A stretch of DNA of 64,000 nucleotides from Sphaerochaeta associata (GCF_022869165.1 NZ_CP094929.1:2480001-2544000), one strand, 5' to 3'; shown: positions 8,588 to 17,880, numbered from the stretch's first letter. Notes: generated from the sequence alone by a model not told the origin. Numbers and translations are program-made.

Positions 8588-10605
8588 TCGAGCGATTCAT
8601 CCAGAAAGCATTCAAGTATCCCAAGACCGACCAGGAAAAATTCTTGGCTGCAGCCACGTTCGCCGCGAGCAAGCACGAGAACCAAAAACGAGCCAGCGGG
8701 GAACCCTACATCATCCACCCTCTTGCGGTAGGAGAAATTCTGATCCAGTTGAAGATGGATGCCGATACCATCTGTGCAGGACTTCTGCATGATACCCTTG
8801 AGGATACCGCCACCACCTACGAGGAGCTCAAAGAGCTCTTCGGCCAGGCTGTGGCCGATATGGTCGAAGGCGAGACCAAGATTGCGAATCTGAAAACGAT
8901 GAACAAAAGCTTGGCCGAGGCTGAGACCATCCGCAAGATGTTCTTCGCCATGAGCAAGGATATCCGGGTCATCATCATAAAACTCGCAGACAAGCTGCAC
9001 AACATGCGTACGCTGCAGCACCTCAAGGCCGAGCGCGCCCGTGAGATCGCGGGAGACACCCTCGACATTTTCGCCCCGCTTGCCGACAGGCTCGGTATCT
9101 CCTGGCTCAAGGACGAGCTGGAGGATTTAAGCCTGAAGATTCTCAAGCCTGACACCTTCAACTACATACAAGAGTATCTTCTCTCAAAAAAGAGCGAGCA
9201 GAAAGCGTACCTGAGCAGAATCGACAAGTCCATCTACCGGGCTTGCGGTGATGCAAACCTAAGTGACATCATTGTAACGAGCAGGGCCAAGCACACCTAC
9301 TCGATCTACATGAAGATGAAAAAGCGCAAGAAGGAGATCGATGAGATTTTCGATATCCTTGGAGTACGCATCCTGTGCAATACCGTTACCGAGTGCTATA
9401 CGATCCTGGGTGTTGTACACCGCTTGTGGCCTCCCATTGAAGGGCGCTTCAAGGACTATATCGCCATGCCCAAGGCGAACAATTACCAGAGCCTCCATAC
9501 CACCGTCATGGCCTTGGACGGCAAGCTGCTGGAAATCCAGATCAGGACCAAGGAAATGCACTTCACCGCCGAGTACGGCGTTGCCGCCCACTGGTCCTAT
9601 AAAGCTGATTCGGGAAGCGACACCGGTTCCTGGTCGAAAATGGACAATGAGCAGTTCTCCAAGATCATCAGCAAGCTCAAGACCTGGTCGAACGAGATCG
9701 AGACCAGTGAATCATATATGGATGACATCAAGGGAGAGCTCCTGAAGGACACCATTTATGTGTTCACCCCCCAAGGTCACATCGTTGAGCTCGCAGCCAA
9801 CGCAACAGCCTTGGATTTTGCCTACCAAATCCATACTGAAGTGGGCAATCACACCACAGGGGCAAAAGCCGACGGATCGATCATCCCACTGAACGCTCCC
9901 TTGAAGAACACCCAAGTCATTGAGATTCTCACCAGTCCCAACGCAAGGCCCCATTTACAATGGCTGCGTTACGCACAGACCAACAGCGCGAGGAAAAAAA
10001 TCAAGGCTTGGCTGAACAAGTATGACGAGAACATCCTCATCGACAAGGACATCATTGCCAAACGCAAGGTGACCGAACCGCCGGTCAAGCTTGAACAGCA
10101 GCCATCCACCTCCGCACCCGTCGTTGATGATGAGAACATTGTTCGGCATGTAGTCGACGCCAAACGAATGAAATTCCGCGTCGGTGATGAGAAGAATATG
10201 ATGATTCACATTGCACAGTGCTGCACTCCGGTGCGCGGCGATGACATTGTGGGGTACATCAGCAGAGGAAGGGGCATCATCGTCCACAAGCGGGATTGTC
10301 CCAACCTCAAGAATATGAGTGAGATCGTAGACCGCTCCATCGAGGTAGAGTGGGAGACCGAGTTCCCCAAGCTCACCAAACGGTTCAGTGTCACCAGCAA
10401 GCGCACCTATGACTTGTTCGGTGAGATCGAGGGAGCTCTACGCAAATTCAAGGGCCATCTCATCGAAGGCCGTCTCTTCGACGATGAGGAAGGCAAGTTG
10501 ATGGGAACGTTCACCATGGAAGTCGAGCGGGAGGAGGATTTCAAGAAAATCATCAAGAACCTCAAGACAATCCCTTCCATCAACACCATCGCAGAGATTA
10601 AATAG
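8572..10605 (+). CDS. relA/spoT: bifunctional (p)ppGpp synthetase/hydrolase
   Basis: A 677-residue RSH protein with every domain in order: an HD hydrolase with intact H73-D74-xx-E77-D78 (HDTLEDT), a synthetase domain (RAKHTYSIYMKM, RFKDYIAMPKANNYQSLHTTV), a TGS domain (VFTPQGHIVELAANATALDFAYQIH), a zinc-finger/helical region (HIAQCCTPVRGDDIVGYISRG) and an ACT domain at the end. It should both make and degrade (p)ppGpp. The GTG at 8572 follows GGGGGGTG with suitable spacing; an ATG at 8557 is the alternative and would place that purine run inside the gene. It overlaps the 3' end of prmC. Its stop is three bases from that of the convergent pyrophosphatase gene. Confidence 0.93.
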   Translation: MYEQLIERFIQKAFKYPKTDQEKFLAAATFAASKHENQKRASGEPYIIHPLAVGEILIQLKMDADTICAGLLHDTLEDTATTYEELKELFGQAVADMVEGETKIANLKTMNKSLAEAETIRKMFFAMSKDIRVIIIKLADKLHNMRTLQHLKAERAREIAGDTLDIFAPLADRLGISWLKDELEDLSLKILKPDTFNYIQEYLLSKKSEQKAYLSRIDKSIYRACGDANLSDIIVTSRAKHTYSIYMKMKKRKKEIDEIFDILGVRILCNTVTECYTILGVVHRLWPPIEGRFKDYIAMPKANNYQSLHTTVMALDGKLLEIQIRTKEMHFTAEYGVAAHWSYKADSGSDTGSWSKMDNEQFSKIISKLKTWSNEIETSESYMDDIKGELLKDTIYVFTPQGHIVELAANATALDFAYQIHTEVGNHTTGAKADGSIIPLNAPLKNTQVIEILTSPNARPHLQWLRYAQTNSARKKIKAWLNKYDENILIDKDIIAKRKVTEPPVKLEQQPSTSAPVVDDENIVRHVVDAKRMKFRVGDEKNMMIHIAQCCTPVRGDDIVGYISRGRGIIVHKRDCPNLKNMSEIVDRSIEVEWETEFPKLTKRFSVTSKRTYDLFGEIEGALRKFKGHLIEGRLFDDEEGKLMGTFTMEVEREEDFKKIIKNLKTIPSINTIAEIK

Positions 10606-10608
10606 CCG

Positions 10609-12243
10609 CTACTCTTCCAGAACACGAAGAATCTCAGGCAGCAGCTGCTTCTTGCGCGACAGCACCCCGCTGAGCAGGAATTTCCCTTCGCTCTCTTTCT
10701 TGTAGGCAAGCTTGCGCTCTGCAATCGGCATGCTTGTCATCAACAGGACGCTGTTCTCCCGTACGACATCGGTTATCAGGAACATCGCCCAGTCGAGATT
10801 GTGCTCAATCTTCACTTTCTGCAGCTCAGCAAGGTAGGAAGCCTTGTAATCATCCACATCGCTGAGGGTGGTGACTTCACACTGCCCTATGCCGAAGCTC
10901 ACACCCAATTCCTTGTATTGCTTGAAGTCGGATTCCAGCATCCTGCGTGGATTCTCCTTGGCCAGCGAAGCGCCGCTGGCAAACATGGTTTGACCGAAGG
11001 CAACCATGTCGGCAACCTGTGCGAGGGCCAGCAGATCCTGTACGGCAGTGTAATCCTCAAAGGTGGTGGTAGGACTCTTGAGCATGATGGTGTCGCTGAT
11101 AATACCGCTGAGCAACACCTTCGCCAGCTGTGCGGTGATCGGGATGCTGTTGCGGATGAAAAGCTTGTAGATGATGGTACAGGTCGAACCGAGGGGTTCA
11201 CAGCAGATGAAGATGGGATTGCGGGTCTTTGCCGCTCCGAGGCGGTGGTGGTCGACGATCTCCACCACCTCGGCTTCCTCAAGACCTTCCACACCCTGCT
11301 CGGTCTCATTGTGGTCCACCATGATGAGCTTGGTCTTGGGCTTGTGCAGGAAACAACGGCGTGTCACAAACCCTGTATAGGTCTCTCCTTCAAAAACAGG
11401 GAGGCCGCGGAATTCGCTTTCGGCCAGGATATCCCTGGCCTCCTCAAACAGCGTATCAGCCTGGAGGCTTGGCGGATCCTGCACCATAAGCTGGACGACA
11501 GGAACGCTCAAGCGCAGCAGGCGCAGCGTTTCGGCGGTATCCAATGCGCTTACAAACACCGTACCCCGATAAGAATCCCAATCGACATTGCTGGTAATTT
11601 CATGTTCAATCCCTGTCAGGATGATAGCCGGGATCTGCAATTCAATAGCTTTCTTGATATGGTCTTCCCTGTCTCCGACTACCAGAATTGGAGCTTGACC
11701 CTCGAGAGCCTCCATATGCCTGCAAAATACCACATAGCGCATCGCCCCGACCATGATGGGGGCGGTAAAGCTCTTTCGTTCGCCCTTTTTCAAAAAGGAG
11801 CCTTTGAGCACCTTGGGGAAGTTATCCACCACAAAGTGATAAAGAGGACGCTTTCCGCTGTTCTCTTTGAGAATGAAGCTGCTTACTTCATCGACGCTGA
11901 GCAGGCCTCGATAGTGTTCGCCTTCCATGACAGGAACTACGGAAGATCGGCTGGAAGTGCCGTAGAAAGAGACCAGGGTATACACAGGGTCGTCGACCTG
12001 CACCACCGAATCAGCTTTTCGTATGACACTGCTCACCTTGGTTCTCACATCCTTGATAAAGGGAGGAGGCACAACCCCAAGCCGCTCAAACTGTGCCTTG
12101 GTGGCATCGTTGAGGCTGCCGCAACGAACAGGAAGATAGGTATTGTTCGGATCGATCTTATTCTTTAGATAGGCATAGCTATAGGCGGCACAGATGCTGT
12201 CCATATCAGGATTCCGGTGTCCACTTACATAAATCTCAGCCAC
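10609..12243 (-). CDS. ppaC: family II (Mn-dependent) inorganic pyrophosphatase with CBS and DRTGG-like domains
   Basis: A 544-residue DHH-superfamily protein. The N-terminal metal motif GHRNPDMDSI is at 8-17, D310-H-N and D331-H-H supply further metal ligands, and the DHHA2-like lid follows to the C-terminus. Between residues about 70 and 300 sits a regulatory insert of CBS half-domains flanking a DRTGG-like segment, as in clostridial CBS-PPases. In those enzymes this insert binds adenine nucleotides and diadenosine polyphosphates (family knowledge). It hydrolyses pyrophosphate in the cytoplasm. Start is GTG with AGGAG six bases upstream. It is convergent with the RSH gene. Confidence 0.9.
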   Translation of the reverse strand: MAEIYVSGHRNPDMDSICAAYSYAYLKNKIDPNNTYLPVRCGSLNDATKAQFERLGVVPPPFIKDVRTKVSSVIRKADSVVQVDDPVYTLVSFYGTSSRSSVVPVMEGEHYRGLLSVDEVSSFILKENSGKRPLYHFVVDNFPKVLKGSFLKKGERKSFTAPIMVGAMRYVVFCRHMEALEGQAPILVVGDREDHIKKAIELQIPAIILTGIEHEITSNVDWDSYRGTVFVSALDTAETLRLLRLSVPVVQLMVQDPPSLQADTLFEEARDILAESEFRGLPVFEGETYTGFVTRRCFLHKPKTKLIMVDHNETEQGVEGLEEAEVVEIVDHHRLGAAKTRNPIFICCEPLGSTCTIIYKLFIRNSIPITAQLAKVLLSGIISDTIMLKSPTTTFEDYTAVQDLLALAQVADMVAFGQTMFASGASLAKENPRRMLESDFKQYKELGVSFGIGQCEVTTLSDVDDYKASYLAELQKVKIEHNLDWAMFLITDVVRENSVLLMTSMPIAERKLAYKKESEGKFLLSGVLSRKKQLLPEILRVLEE

Positions 12244-12358
12244 TTCACACTCCTGTCGATGCCATATTTTATCCTAGTTGCACAAGTCTTACAACTCAAA
12301 CCATGCTAGTCAGAAACCGCTAAATGGAGTACCATCAAAAGACCGGAGGATAACGAAT

Positions 12359-12805
12359 ATGCCAAGTGTAGTACTCGCCAATGATCATGGGGCTGTTGAC
12401 CTAGCAGTCATATTTGCAGATTACCTGAAGAAAATCGGCTATGAGGTCAATCATCTCGGGGTCAAGACCAACGACTCGGTCGATTATCCTGATATGGCAA
12501 AAGCAGCCTGCGATGAGTATAAGAAGGGTGGTTATGAGTTCGGCATCCTTTTATGCGGAACGGGAATCGGCATCTCCATCAGCGCCAACAAAATTGACGG
12601 AATTCGATGCGCCCTCCCGCAAAACAGCTATGCCGCCGCCATGGCTCGCAGGCACAACAATGCCAACTTCATTGCCTTCGGAGGGAGAATCAACTACAGT
12701 GAAGATCCCGTGGAAATGCTCGACGCTTTCATCGAAGCTGCATTTGAAGGGGATCGTCACCAGCGGAGAGTCGATAAGATAATGGCACTCGAACAGAGCT
12801 GCTAA
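12359..12805 (+). CDS. rpiB: ribose-5-phosphate isomerase B (RpiB/LacAB family)
   Basis: A 148-residue protein of the RpiB fold and usual length. Catalytic C66 is in LLCGTGIGISISANK and H99 in ARRHNNANFIAFGGR, both at family positions. It interconverts ribose-5-phosphate and ribulose-5-phosphate in the pentose phosphate pathway; some relatives isomerise allose- or galactose-6-phosphate, which cannot be excluded. The ATG at 12359 has GGAGG nine bases upstream; a TTG at 12278 is open but lacks a site. The stop overlaps that of the convergent exported-protein gene in CTAA. Confidence 0.9.
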   Translation: MPSVVLANDHGAVDLAVIFADYLKKIGYEVNHLGVKTNDSVDYPDMAKAACDEYKKGGYEFGILLCGTGIGISISANKIDGIRCALPQNSYAAAMARRHNNANFIAFGGRINYSEDPVEMLDAFIEAAFEGDRHQRRVDKIMALEQSC

Positions 12806-13347
12806 CGGTAGTCCTTGTACGACCCCACCACGTAGAAATCGAACTTCAACAGATCGAAAAGCACGCCTACTTGTTTTGTTTGCAGGTTATACGCAAGCGT
12901 GACGGCGAGGAGTCTTTCACGCTTGCCGGTCACCGGACTGCCTACGGTTATCGGAGTAAGCGAAACCAACAGGTGAGTGAGTGTCGTTCTCCCATCGATT
13001 GTATACGGCGATATCATCGCCCCGACTCCAATCAGGGTATTGATGCCCACTCCGGCCGTCTGTCCTCCGGAGGAACGCTGACCGAGCAACGCCCTCTGGA
13101 CGAGGAAAGAAACAGAAGTGGTATCGACGAAGGTTGGAACCAACTGGGTGTTGGCTTGCACGTCCAGCTCCCAGACATCGGTCAATCCAATGGCCGCCCC
13201 CCAAGCCAGTTTCAATCGGCTCGGATCGAGATTCCTCTCTCCCAGATGAGCATTGGTGCCGATTGTGATGCCCACATCGAAATATCCGGCAAATACAGGA
13301 AGAGCCAACACTATCATCATGCTTAGCAGCAGTACTTTCTTTCGCAT
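12802..13347 (-). CDS. exported barrel-like protein, unknown function
   Basis: A 181-residue protein with a Sec signal peptide (MRKKVLLLSMMIVLALPVFAG). The mature part has alternating hydrophobic segments separated by polar turns (AWGAAIGLTDVWELDVQANTQ; ERLLAVTLAYNLQT), compatible with a small outer-membrane beta barrel. The pattern resembles the exported protein encoded at 45712. It is the last gene of the HAD-CDA/PLD operon, six bases after the previous stop. I recognise no named family. Confidence 0.7.
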   Translation of the reverse strand: MRKKVLLLSMMIVLALPVFAGYFDVGITIGTNAHLGERNLDPSRLKLAWGAAIGLTDVWELDVQANTQLVPTFVDTTSVSFLVQRALLGQRSSGGQTAGVGINTLIGVGAMISPYTIDGRTTLTHLLVSLTPITVGSPVTGKRERLLAVTLAYNLQTKQVGVLFDLLKFDFYVVGSYKDYR

Positions 13348-13353
13348 ACGAAC

Positions 13354-13878
13354 CTACTTGAAAAAATATGTGAATCGAATGATATTGAAGCCCCAGCTGT
13401 CAATCTCACCTTTTTCCATGTCTATAAAAAAATAGGGGCTGAGCACCTCATACCAAAAGTCTTTCTGGATCAACTTGAACGGACTTGCTTCGAGGGCAAG
13501 CAGAGACATATTCCTCTTTGGGTTGAACGAATAGGAAACACCTACCATCGGGGCATAGGCGATGACATTGTGTGCAAGAAAATTGAAGGGATGACGTGTC
13601 GTTCGAATGAGATCAACTCCAAAACCTATCTGTAGATACGGGACTCTATAGACACCGCCTTGATCGGTTCCCAACGAAGTCCTGGCAATGACCGAAGGAT
13701 TTGCAAATGCAAGATTCCAAGGCTTGTAAACCAATGAAAACTCGACACCGCTGGAGGTCAGCTGAGGCTGTGCCTCGACAGTCTGTCCATAATAGCCCAA
13801 CCCGTAGCCTATACTGCGTGCAGAGAGTGAACCGATCAAGACCAATCCAACCACCATGAATGCAAGAAGACGTTTCAT
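13354..13878 (-). CDS. exported protein, likely small outer-membrane protein
   Basis: A 174-residue protein beginning MKRLLAFMVVGLVLIGSLSA, a Sec signal peptide. The mature region is rich in aromatic and glycine residues (IGYGLGYYGQTVEAQ; YLQIGFGVDLI; PMVGVSYSFNP) and ends WGFNIIRFTYFFK, so the last residue is not aromatic but several just before it are. GGAGG lies six bases before the ATG; a TTG two codons upstream is less likely. It starts two bases after the PLD gene ends and is probably co-transcribed with it. Family not recognised. Confidence 0.7.
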   Translation of the reverse strand: MKRLLAFMVVGLVLIGSLSARSIGYGLGYYGQTVEAQPQLTSSGVEFSLVYKPWNLAFANPSVIARTSLGTDQGGVYRVPYLQIGFGVDLIRTTRHPFNFLAHNVIAYAPMVGVSYSFNPKRNMSLLALEASPFKLIQKDFWYEVLSPYFFIDMEKGEIDSWGFNIIRFTYFFK

Positions 13879-13880
13879 AC

Positions 13881-15158
13881 TCAACCTCCAATAAACCCGA
13901 AGGCAAAACGTGGATAGCTGGCAAACGTCCGCCAGGACTCGGCCATCTCATCGGTGATGGGGACTGTACTCGAGTACAGTTCATCAAAATGCGCCTCAAC
14001 CTGCTTGGCGAGCTCGGGGCTGTCGATCACCAGTGCAGTCTCATAGGCAAGATTGAAGGAACGATAGTTGATGTTGGTCGAACCGATCACCACATACCGG
14101 TCATCGATGATCATAAGCTTTTCATGCAGAAGGCTTCGACTCTCTTCGCTCTCCTTTTCAATTCGCAGATCGATACGCATGGTCAACAGGTCCTTGGCCA
14201 TGTACTCGATTCCCTTTCGGTTGCTCACCCGCTTATCGAAGGGGACGATCATTTGAATGTTCACTCCCTTCTCCCGGGCCCGCCGGAAGGACTCGATCAT
14301 ATGCTTGTCCATAAAAGGCAGGAAGGGCAGCACCTTGATCTCGTGCCGGGCCTCGTTGATCAGCGAGCCGAATAGCTGGCTCATCTTCTTAGACTTCGGG
14401 TGTTGGTCCAGATAGAAGGCGTCGTAGGCTTTCAAGCCGTCGGCGGCCTGTAAATCCACAGCAAAATCATCCCGTTCTATGGTCTCCCAGCTCTGCTCGT
14501 TCCACCATTCGACGAAGTGATCGAGCATGGTTGCTGCCAAGGAGGGAGAGTAAAACTCATACATGCTGTCTCGCTGCAGGTCTTCTCCGGGAGCCCCGAT
14601 GGAGATGTAGTTCAGGTTCATTCCGCCTACCGCAAGATGCTTACCGTCTATGATCAGGAACTTGCGATGGTCGCGGTACATGAGATTGATACCGCTGACC
14701 AGACGGGCCGCACTCATAGGGTTGTACTCAAGAAGGTGCACCCCGCTGTCCCTCAGATATGTAAGTGGTATCAGGTGATACCGGGTTTCGGTCATGTCAA
14801 ACGGACCGATGCCGTCCACCACAAAGTAGACACGCACTCCGCTTTGGGCCTTACGGACCAAAGCGGTATACAAGCCTTCCAGTTCCTCGGAACTGGAAGC
14901 CAGGAAGGCTGACGTGATCAGATAATCCTCGGCTCCCTCGATCAACTCAATCAGGCGTTCGCGCCACGCATTGCCGTCATAATAGACGGTCGGATAGGTG
15001 ACCTGCACCTTGGGTATATCAAAAGAGAGGAGCTTCTCCTCCAAGGTAAGCGCTTCATCAAGCGCCAAGGGACTCAGCATGTGACTGGTGGATGAACAAC
15101 TCAAGGTGAAGAACAGAAACAGCACAAGAAAAAGAACTAGACACAGACGTTTCATCAT
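13881..15158 (-). CDS. phospholipase D-like lipoprotein with two HKD motifs
   Basis: A 425-residue PLD-superfamily protein. The N-terminus is hydrophobic and ends FFTLSC21, a lipobox, so the protein should be a lipoprotein. Two complete catalytic motifs are present: H164-x-K166 with D171 (DHRKFLIIDGKH) and H345-x-K347 with D352 (LHEKLMIIDDRY). Cardiolipin synthases share the two-motif layout but carry transmembrane helices instead of a lipid anchor. It could hydrolyse or transfer phosphatidyl groups on the periplasmic face. The ATG overlaps the stop of the upstream fusion gene (ATGA); a second ATG follows directly and is better spaced from GAGG. Confidence 0.85.
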   Translation of the reverse strand: MMKRLCLVLFLVLFLFFTLSCSSTSHMLSPLALDEALTLEEKLLSFDIPKVQVTYPTVYYDGNAWRERLIELIEGAEDYLITSAFLASSSEELEGLYTALVRKAQSGVRVYFVVDGIGPFDMTETRYHLIPLTYLRDSGVHLLEYNPMSAARLVSGINLMYRDHRKFLIIDGKHLAVGGMNLNYISIGAPGEDLQRDSMYEFYSPSLAATMLDHFVEWWNEQSWETIERDDFAVDLQAADGLKAYDAFYLDQHPKSKKMSQLFGSLINEARHEIKVLPFLPFMDKHMIESFRRAREKGVNIQMIVPFDKRVSNRKGIEYMAKDLLTMRIDLRIEKESEESRSLLHEKLMIIDDRYVVIGSTNINYRSFNLAYETALVIDSPELAKQVEAHFDELYSSTVPITDEMAESWRTFASYPRFAFGFIGG

Positions 15159-16324
15159 AACCTCATGCTCGGAAATATAAACGGGTGAGGGAGCAGCTCG
15201 GAAAAGGCATACACAGTATGATCACCTCCCCTTCCCTCGGCAAAATCCACATCGACAAGGTGGATTTCAGTTTCAGGTCTCGAGAACTCTGCCAGAACCT
15301 GGAGGCAATGGGCGCAAGGCGGAGCCGGAGGAGCGTCCTGGCTTACCACGACGACCATCTTGATGCCGATCGTCCCTTCGCTGGCAATGGCATTGAGAAT
15401 GGCATTGCGTTCTGCGCAGATGGTCGCCCCATAGCTGGAATTCTCTACATTACAGCCGCTGTAGACCCGATTGGTTTTGGCGCTGACCACGGCGGCCCCG
15501 ACCTTGTAGCCCGAATAGGGAGTGTAGGCATTTTTCCGGGCCTTAGCGGCTTGTTCGATGCAGTACTCCAGCAAGGCTTTTTCTCCCATCCTTGCCTGCC
15601 CTGCTTCTAGAACCTTATTGGCACCAAACACGGTGCGTCCGTCACTTCCTCCATAGGAGGCCAACAGAGCGTTGAAATCTTCAATGCTTGAGAAGTCTTC
15701 GAAGGCATCGAGGCTTGAGAGCACGTAATCAGCTCCGGCATCGGAAAGTTCAGTGACAGTGAACGTAGACTCGAGGGCGCACACCGAGCACCCTGCAGCC
15801 TTGCCGGCTTGTACGCCGTTGAGCGCATCCTCCACGACCAGGCACTCATCGGTGGACAGCCCCAAGGAAAGGCCTGACAGCTGGTAGATGTCCGGATTAG
15901 GCTTTGTCCTTTTCACTACATCCCCGGTGACAACCATATCAAAATCCTCGAACTTCAGCCCGATGGCCTCAAGGTTGATGGCGGCCTTCATGCGCTGTGC
16001 GCTGGTGGCAAGGGCAAGCTTGAGCCCGGCCTTACGTGCATTGGCTATGAAACGAAGCACCCCCGGCATGGGTCCGCGGTTGTTGGCAAACCGCTGGTAA
16101 TAGGAGAACAAGGCCTTCTTTGCCTGTTCAAAATCGATGGAAACCCCGTACTTCTCCCCCACACCGCATAGATAGCGCTTGTCTCCGGTACCGATAAAGG
16201 GAATGAAGTCCTCAGGCTGTGCCGTAATTCCAATATCTGAAAGATACGCAAGTGCGGCCTGAAGGATGACGGGTTCCGAGTCGATGAGAACCCCATCCAT
16301 ATCAAATAATATTCCTTTGATCAT
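15155..16324 (-). CDS. HAD phosphatase-cytidine deaminase fusion
   Basis: A 389-residue two-domain enzyme. Residues 1-215 are a beta-phosphoglucomutase-like HAD hydrolase: D8-x-D10 in FDMDGVLIDSE, ATSAQRMKAA (motif II), KRTKPNPDIY (motif III lysine) and VVEDALNG (motif IV). Residues about 240-389 are a tetrameric-type cytidine deaminase: GCNVENSSYG, C303-A-E305 and P-C337-xx-C340 supply the catalytic glutamate and the three zinc cysteines. One frame joins them through about 30 residues. It may couple pyrimidine nucleoside deamination to dephosphorylation or salvage (inference). GAGGT precedes the ATG at 16324. It leads the operon with the PLD lipoprotein and two exported proteins. Confidence 0.88.
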   Translation of the reverse strand: MIKGILFDMDGVLIDSEPVILQAALAYLSDIGITAQPEDFIPFIGTGDKRYLCGVGEKYGVSIDFEQAKKALFSYYQRFANNRGPMPGVLRFIANARKAGLKLALATSAQRMKAAINLEAIGLKFEDFDMVVTGDVVKRTKPNPDIYQLSGLSLGLSTDECLVVEDALNGVQAGKAAGCSVCALESTFTVTELSDAGADYVLSSLDAFEDFSSIEDFNALLASYGGSDGRTVFGANKVLEAGQARMGEKALLEYCIEQAAKARKNAYTPYSGYKVGAAVVSAKTNRVYSGCNVENSSYGATICAERNAILNAIASEGTIGIKMVVVVSQDAPPAPPCAHCLQVLAEFSRPETEIHLVDVDFAEGRGGDHTVYAFSELLPHPFIFPSMRL

Positions 16325-16382
16325 GGTTATACCTCGCCGACAGTGTAGTGAAAACAACTGGTTGTGACAAGAAAGAGAGCAA

Positions 16383-16415
16383 CAAGAACGGCAGCCTGTT
16401 CAGCTGCCGCTCTTG
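16383..16415 (-). terminator. terminator of the hydantoinase gene
   Basis: On the minus strand a 13-base stem (one G-U pair) with a seven-base loop, followed by a T-rich stretch containing TTGCTCTCTTTCTT. It lies ten bases after the hydantoinase stop and separates it from the HAD-CDA operon. Confidence 0.7.
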
Positions 16416-16425
16416 GTCCGAACCA

Positions 16426-17826
16426 TCAATGCATGATGGTTTTTCCTCTTCCCACATCGTGTTGGCCGATGAATAGACCATTGCCCTCGATGCCAAGGTA
16501 CATACCGTCTCCCATGACCAATCTACCACGCAGATAGGTCATCAAAGGTTTTCCGATCACCTGCATGCCTTCGTAGGGGGTATACCCGCTTGCCGAGTGG
16601 GTTGTCTCCTTGCTGATCGTCCATGCAAAATCGGGGTTGAAAAGCACCAGGTCGGCATCGCTGCCCACCCTGATCGCACCCTTTCGTGGATACAATCCGA
16701 AGGCCTTCGCTGGTGCCGTCGAGAGCAGGTTGACCACCTGTTGCACCCCGATTCTCCCGCTGTTTGATGCAAAGGAATAGACCAGACTCAGCAACTCTTC
16801 GGTTCCCGGAATTCCTGGGAGTATGGTTCTGCAGTCGCTTCCCGCCATTTTTTGCTCTACGGTGAACGAACAGTGATCGGTTGCAATAATCTGTATCTCA
16901 CCATTGAGAACCGCTTCCTGCAGCGCCTCGTTGTCCTCGGCTCCCCGTAGAGGCGGTGTCATGATGTACAGAGCCCCGTCAGGTCCTTCAAGCTTCCCCT
17001 TATTCAGGAACAGATAGTGCGGGGTGGTCTCCACAATCACCCTCAGCCCTTTCGCCCTGAGTTCCCGGACTTTCTGCAGTCCCGCCTTGCTGGAGAGATG
17101 CACCACATACAACGGCATATCCAGCTCCAAGGCAATGGTACCCACCGTCTCAATGCCACGGGCTTCAGCCTCACTGGGTCTGAGCAGCGCATGGGCTGGT
17201 GGAGTATAGGGTCCTGCATACTCGGCATCGACTTTCTGGATGGTTGCATCGTCTTCGCAATGCACGCTTACCAAAAGGTCAAGTTTCTTGCACAAGGAGA
17301 AGACCGCTTTCAACTCTTCGCGCTTTTCAACCAAGTAGCCGACATTACGGTAGGTGGTGAACATCTTGATCACCTTCACCCCGGACTTCTTTAGGGAGGA
17401 GAGTTCTTCCTCAAGCCCGTCGCGGTAGGAGTACAAGCCTTGGTGCAGGGAAAAGTCTACGGCCATCTTCGCCTGCATGGCGTTGATGCGCTCTTTCGCG
17501 CATGAAGCAAGATCACCCTTCTTATCGTCATCGGCAAAATCAATGACAGTGGTCACTCCTCCATAGGCTGCACAACGGCTGCCTTCTTCGAAGGAGTCAG
17601 CGGTGACCGTCCCTCGGCTGACCAAGTGGAAATGGGTATGGGCATCGATGATTCCCGGCAACACACACAACCCCTCGGCGTGTATGATCTCGGTTCCCTG
17701 GGGAACCTCTTCGGCGTCAATCGATGCAGCGATACGCACTATCTTCGAATCTTCCACCAAGATGTCTGCATGCCTGGTCCATTCCGTATCAACAAGTAGT
17801 CCGTTTTGAATCAGTAGTCTCTTCAT
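16426..17826 (-). CDS. dihydropyrimidinase/hydantoinase-type amidohydrolase
   Basis: A 466-residue cyclic amidohydrolase. Metal ligands are visible in order: H63-x-H65 (DAHTHFH), K154 (the carbamylated lysine, in KVIKMFTTYR), H189 (VSVHCEDD), H243 (YVVHLSS) and D317 (ATDHC). Length and motifs fit D-hydantoinase/dihydropyrimidinase; allantoinase is a close alternative. It opens cyclic amides such as dihydrouracil or hydantoins. Together with the neighbouring cytidine deaminase fusion a pyrimidine catabolism role is possible, but no dihydropyrimidine dehydrogenase or ureidopropionase is in the window. The ATG is six bases after a -10 box, so the mRNA is predicted to be leaderless. Confidence 0.85.
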   Translation of the reverse strand: MKRLLIQNGLLVDTEWTRHADILVEDSKIVRIAASIDAEEVPQGTEIIHAEGLCVLPGIIDAHTHFHLVSRGTVTADSFEEGSRCAAYGGVTTVIDFADDDKKGDLASCAKERINAMQAKMAVDFSLHQGLYSYRDGLEEELSSLKKSGVKVIKMFTTYRNVGYLVEKREELKAVFSLCKKLDLLVSVHCEDDATIQKVDAEYAGPYTPPAHALLRPSEAEARGIETVGTIALELDMPLYVVHLSSKAGLQKVRELRAKGLRVIVETTPHYLFLNKGKLEGPDGALYIMTPPLRGAEDNEALQEAVLNGEIQIIATDHCSFTVEQKMAGSDCRTILPGIPGTEELLSLVYSFASNSGRIGVQQVVNLLSTAPAKAFGLYPRKGAIRVGSDADLVLFNPDFAWTISKETTHSASGYTPYEGMQVIGKPLMTYLRGRLVMGDGMYLGIEGNGLFIGQHDVGRGKTIMH

Positions 17827-17832
17827 ACCTAG

Positions 17833-17861
17833 AGAATACTCCAGGAATGAAGAGTCTGCAA
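17833..17861 (-). promoter_or_regulatory. promoter of the hydantoinase gene, predicted leaderless
   Basis: Minus strand: TTGCAG (17861-17856), 17-base spacer, TATTCT (17838-17833). The -10 ends six bases (CTAGGT) before the ATG at 17826. Confidence 0.6.
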
Positions 17862-17880
17862 AGCAAAAAGTGATGGCCTC

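Noticed and set aside
10801-12168. A 455-codon open frame antisense to the pyrophosphatase gene
   Set aside because: Composition is His- and Gly-rich with no family signal; the DHH and CBS motifs are on the opposite strand.
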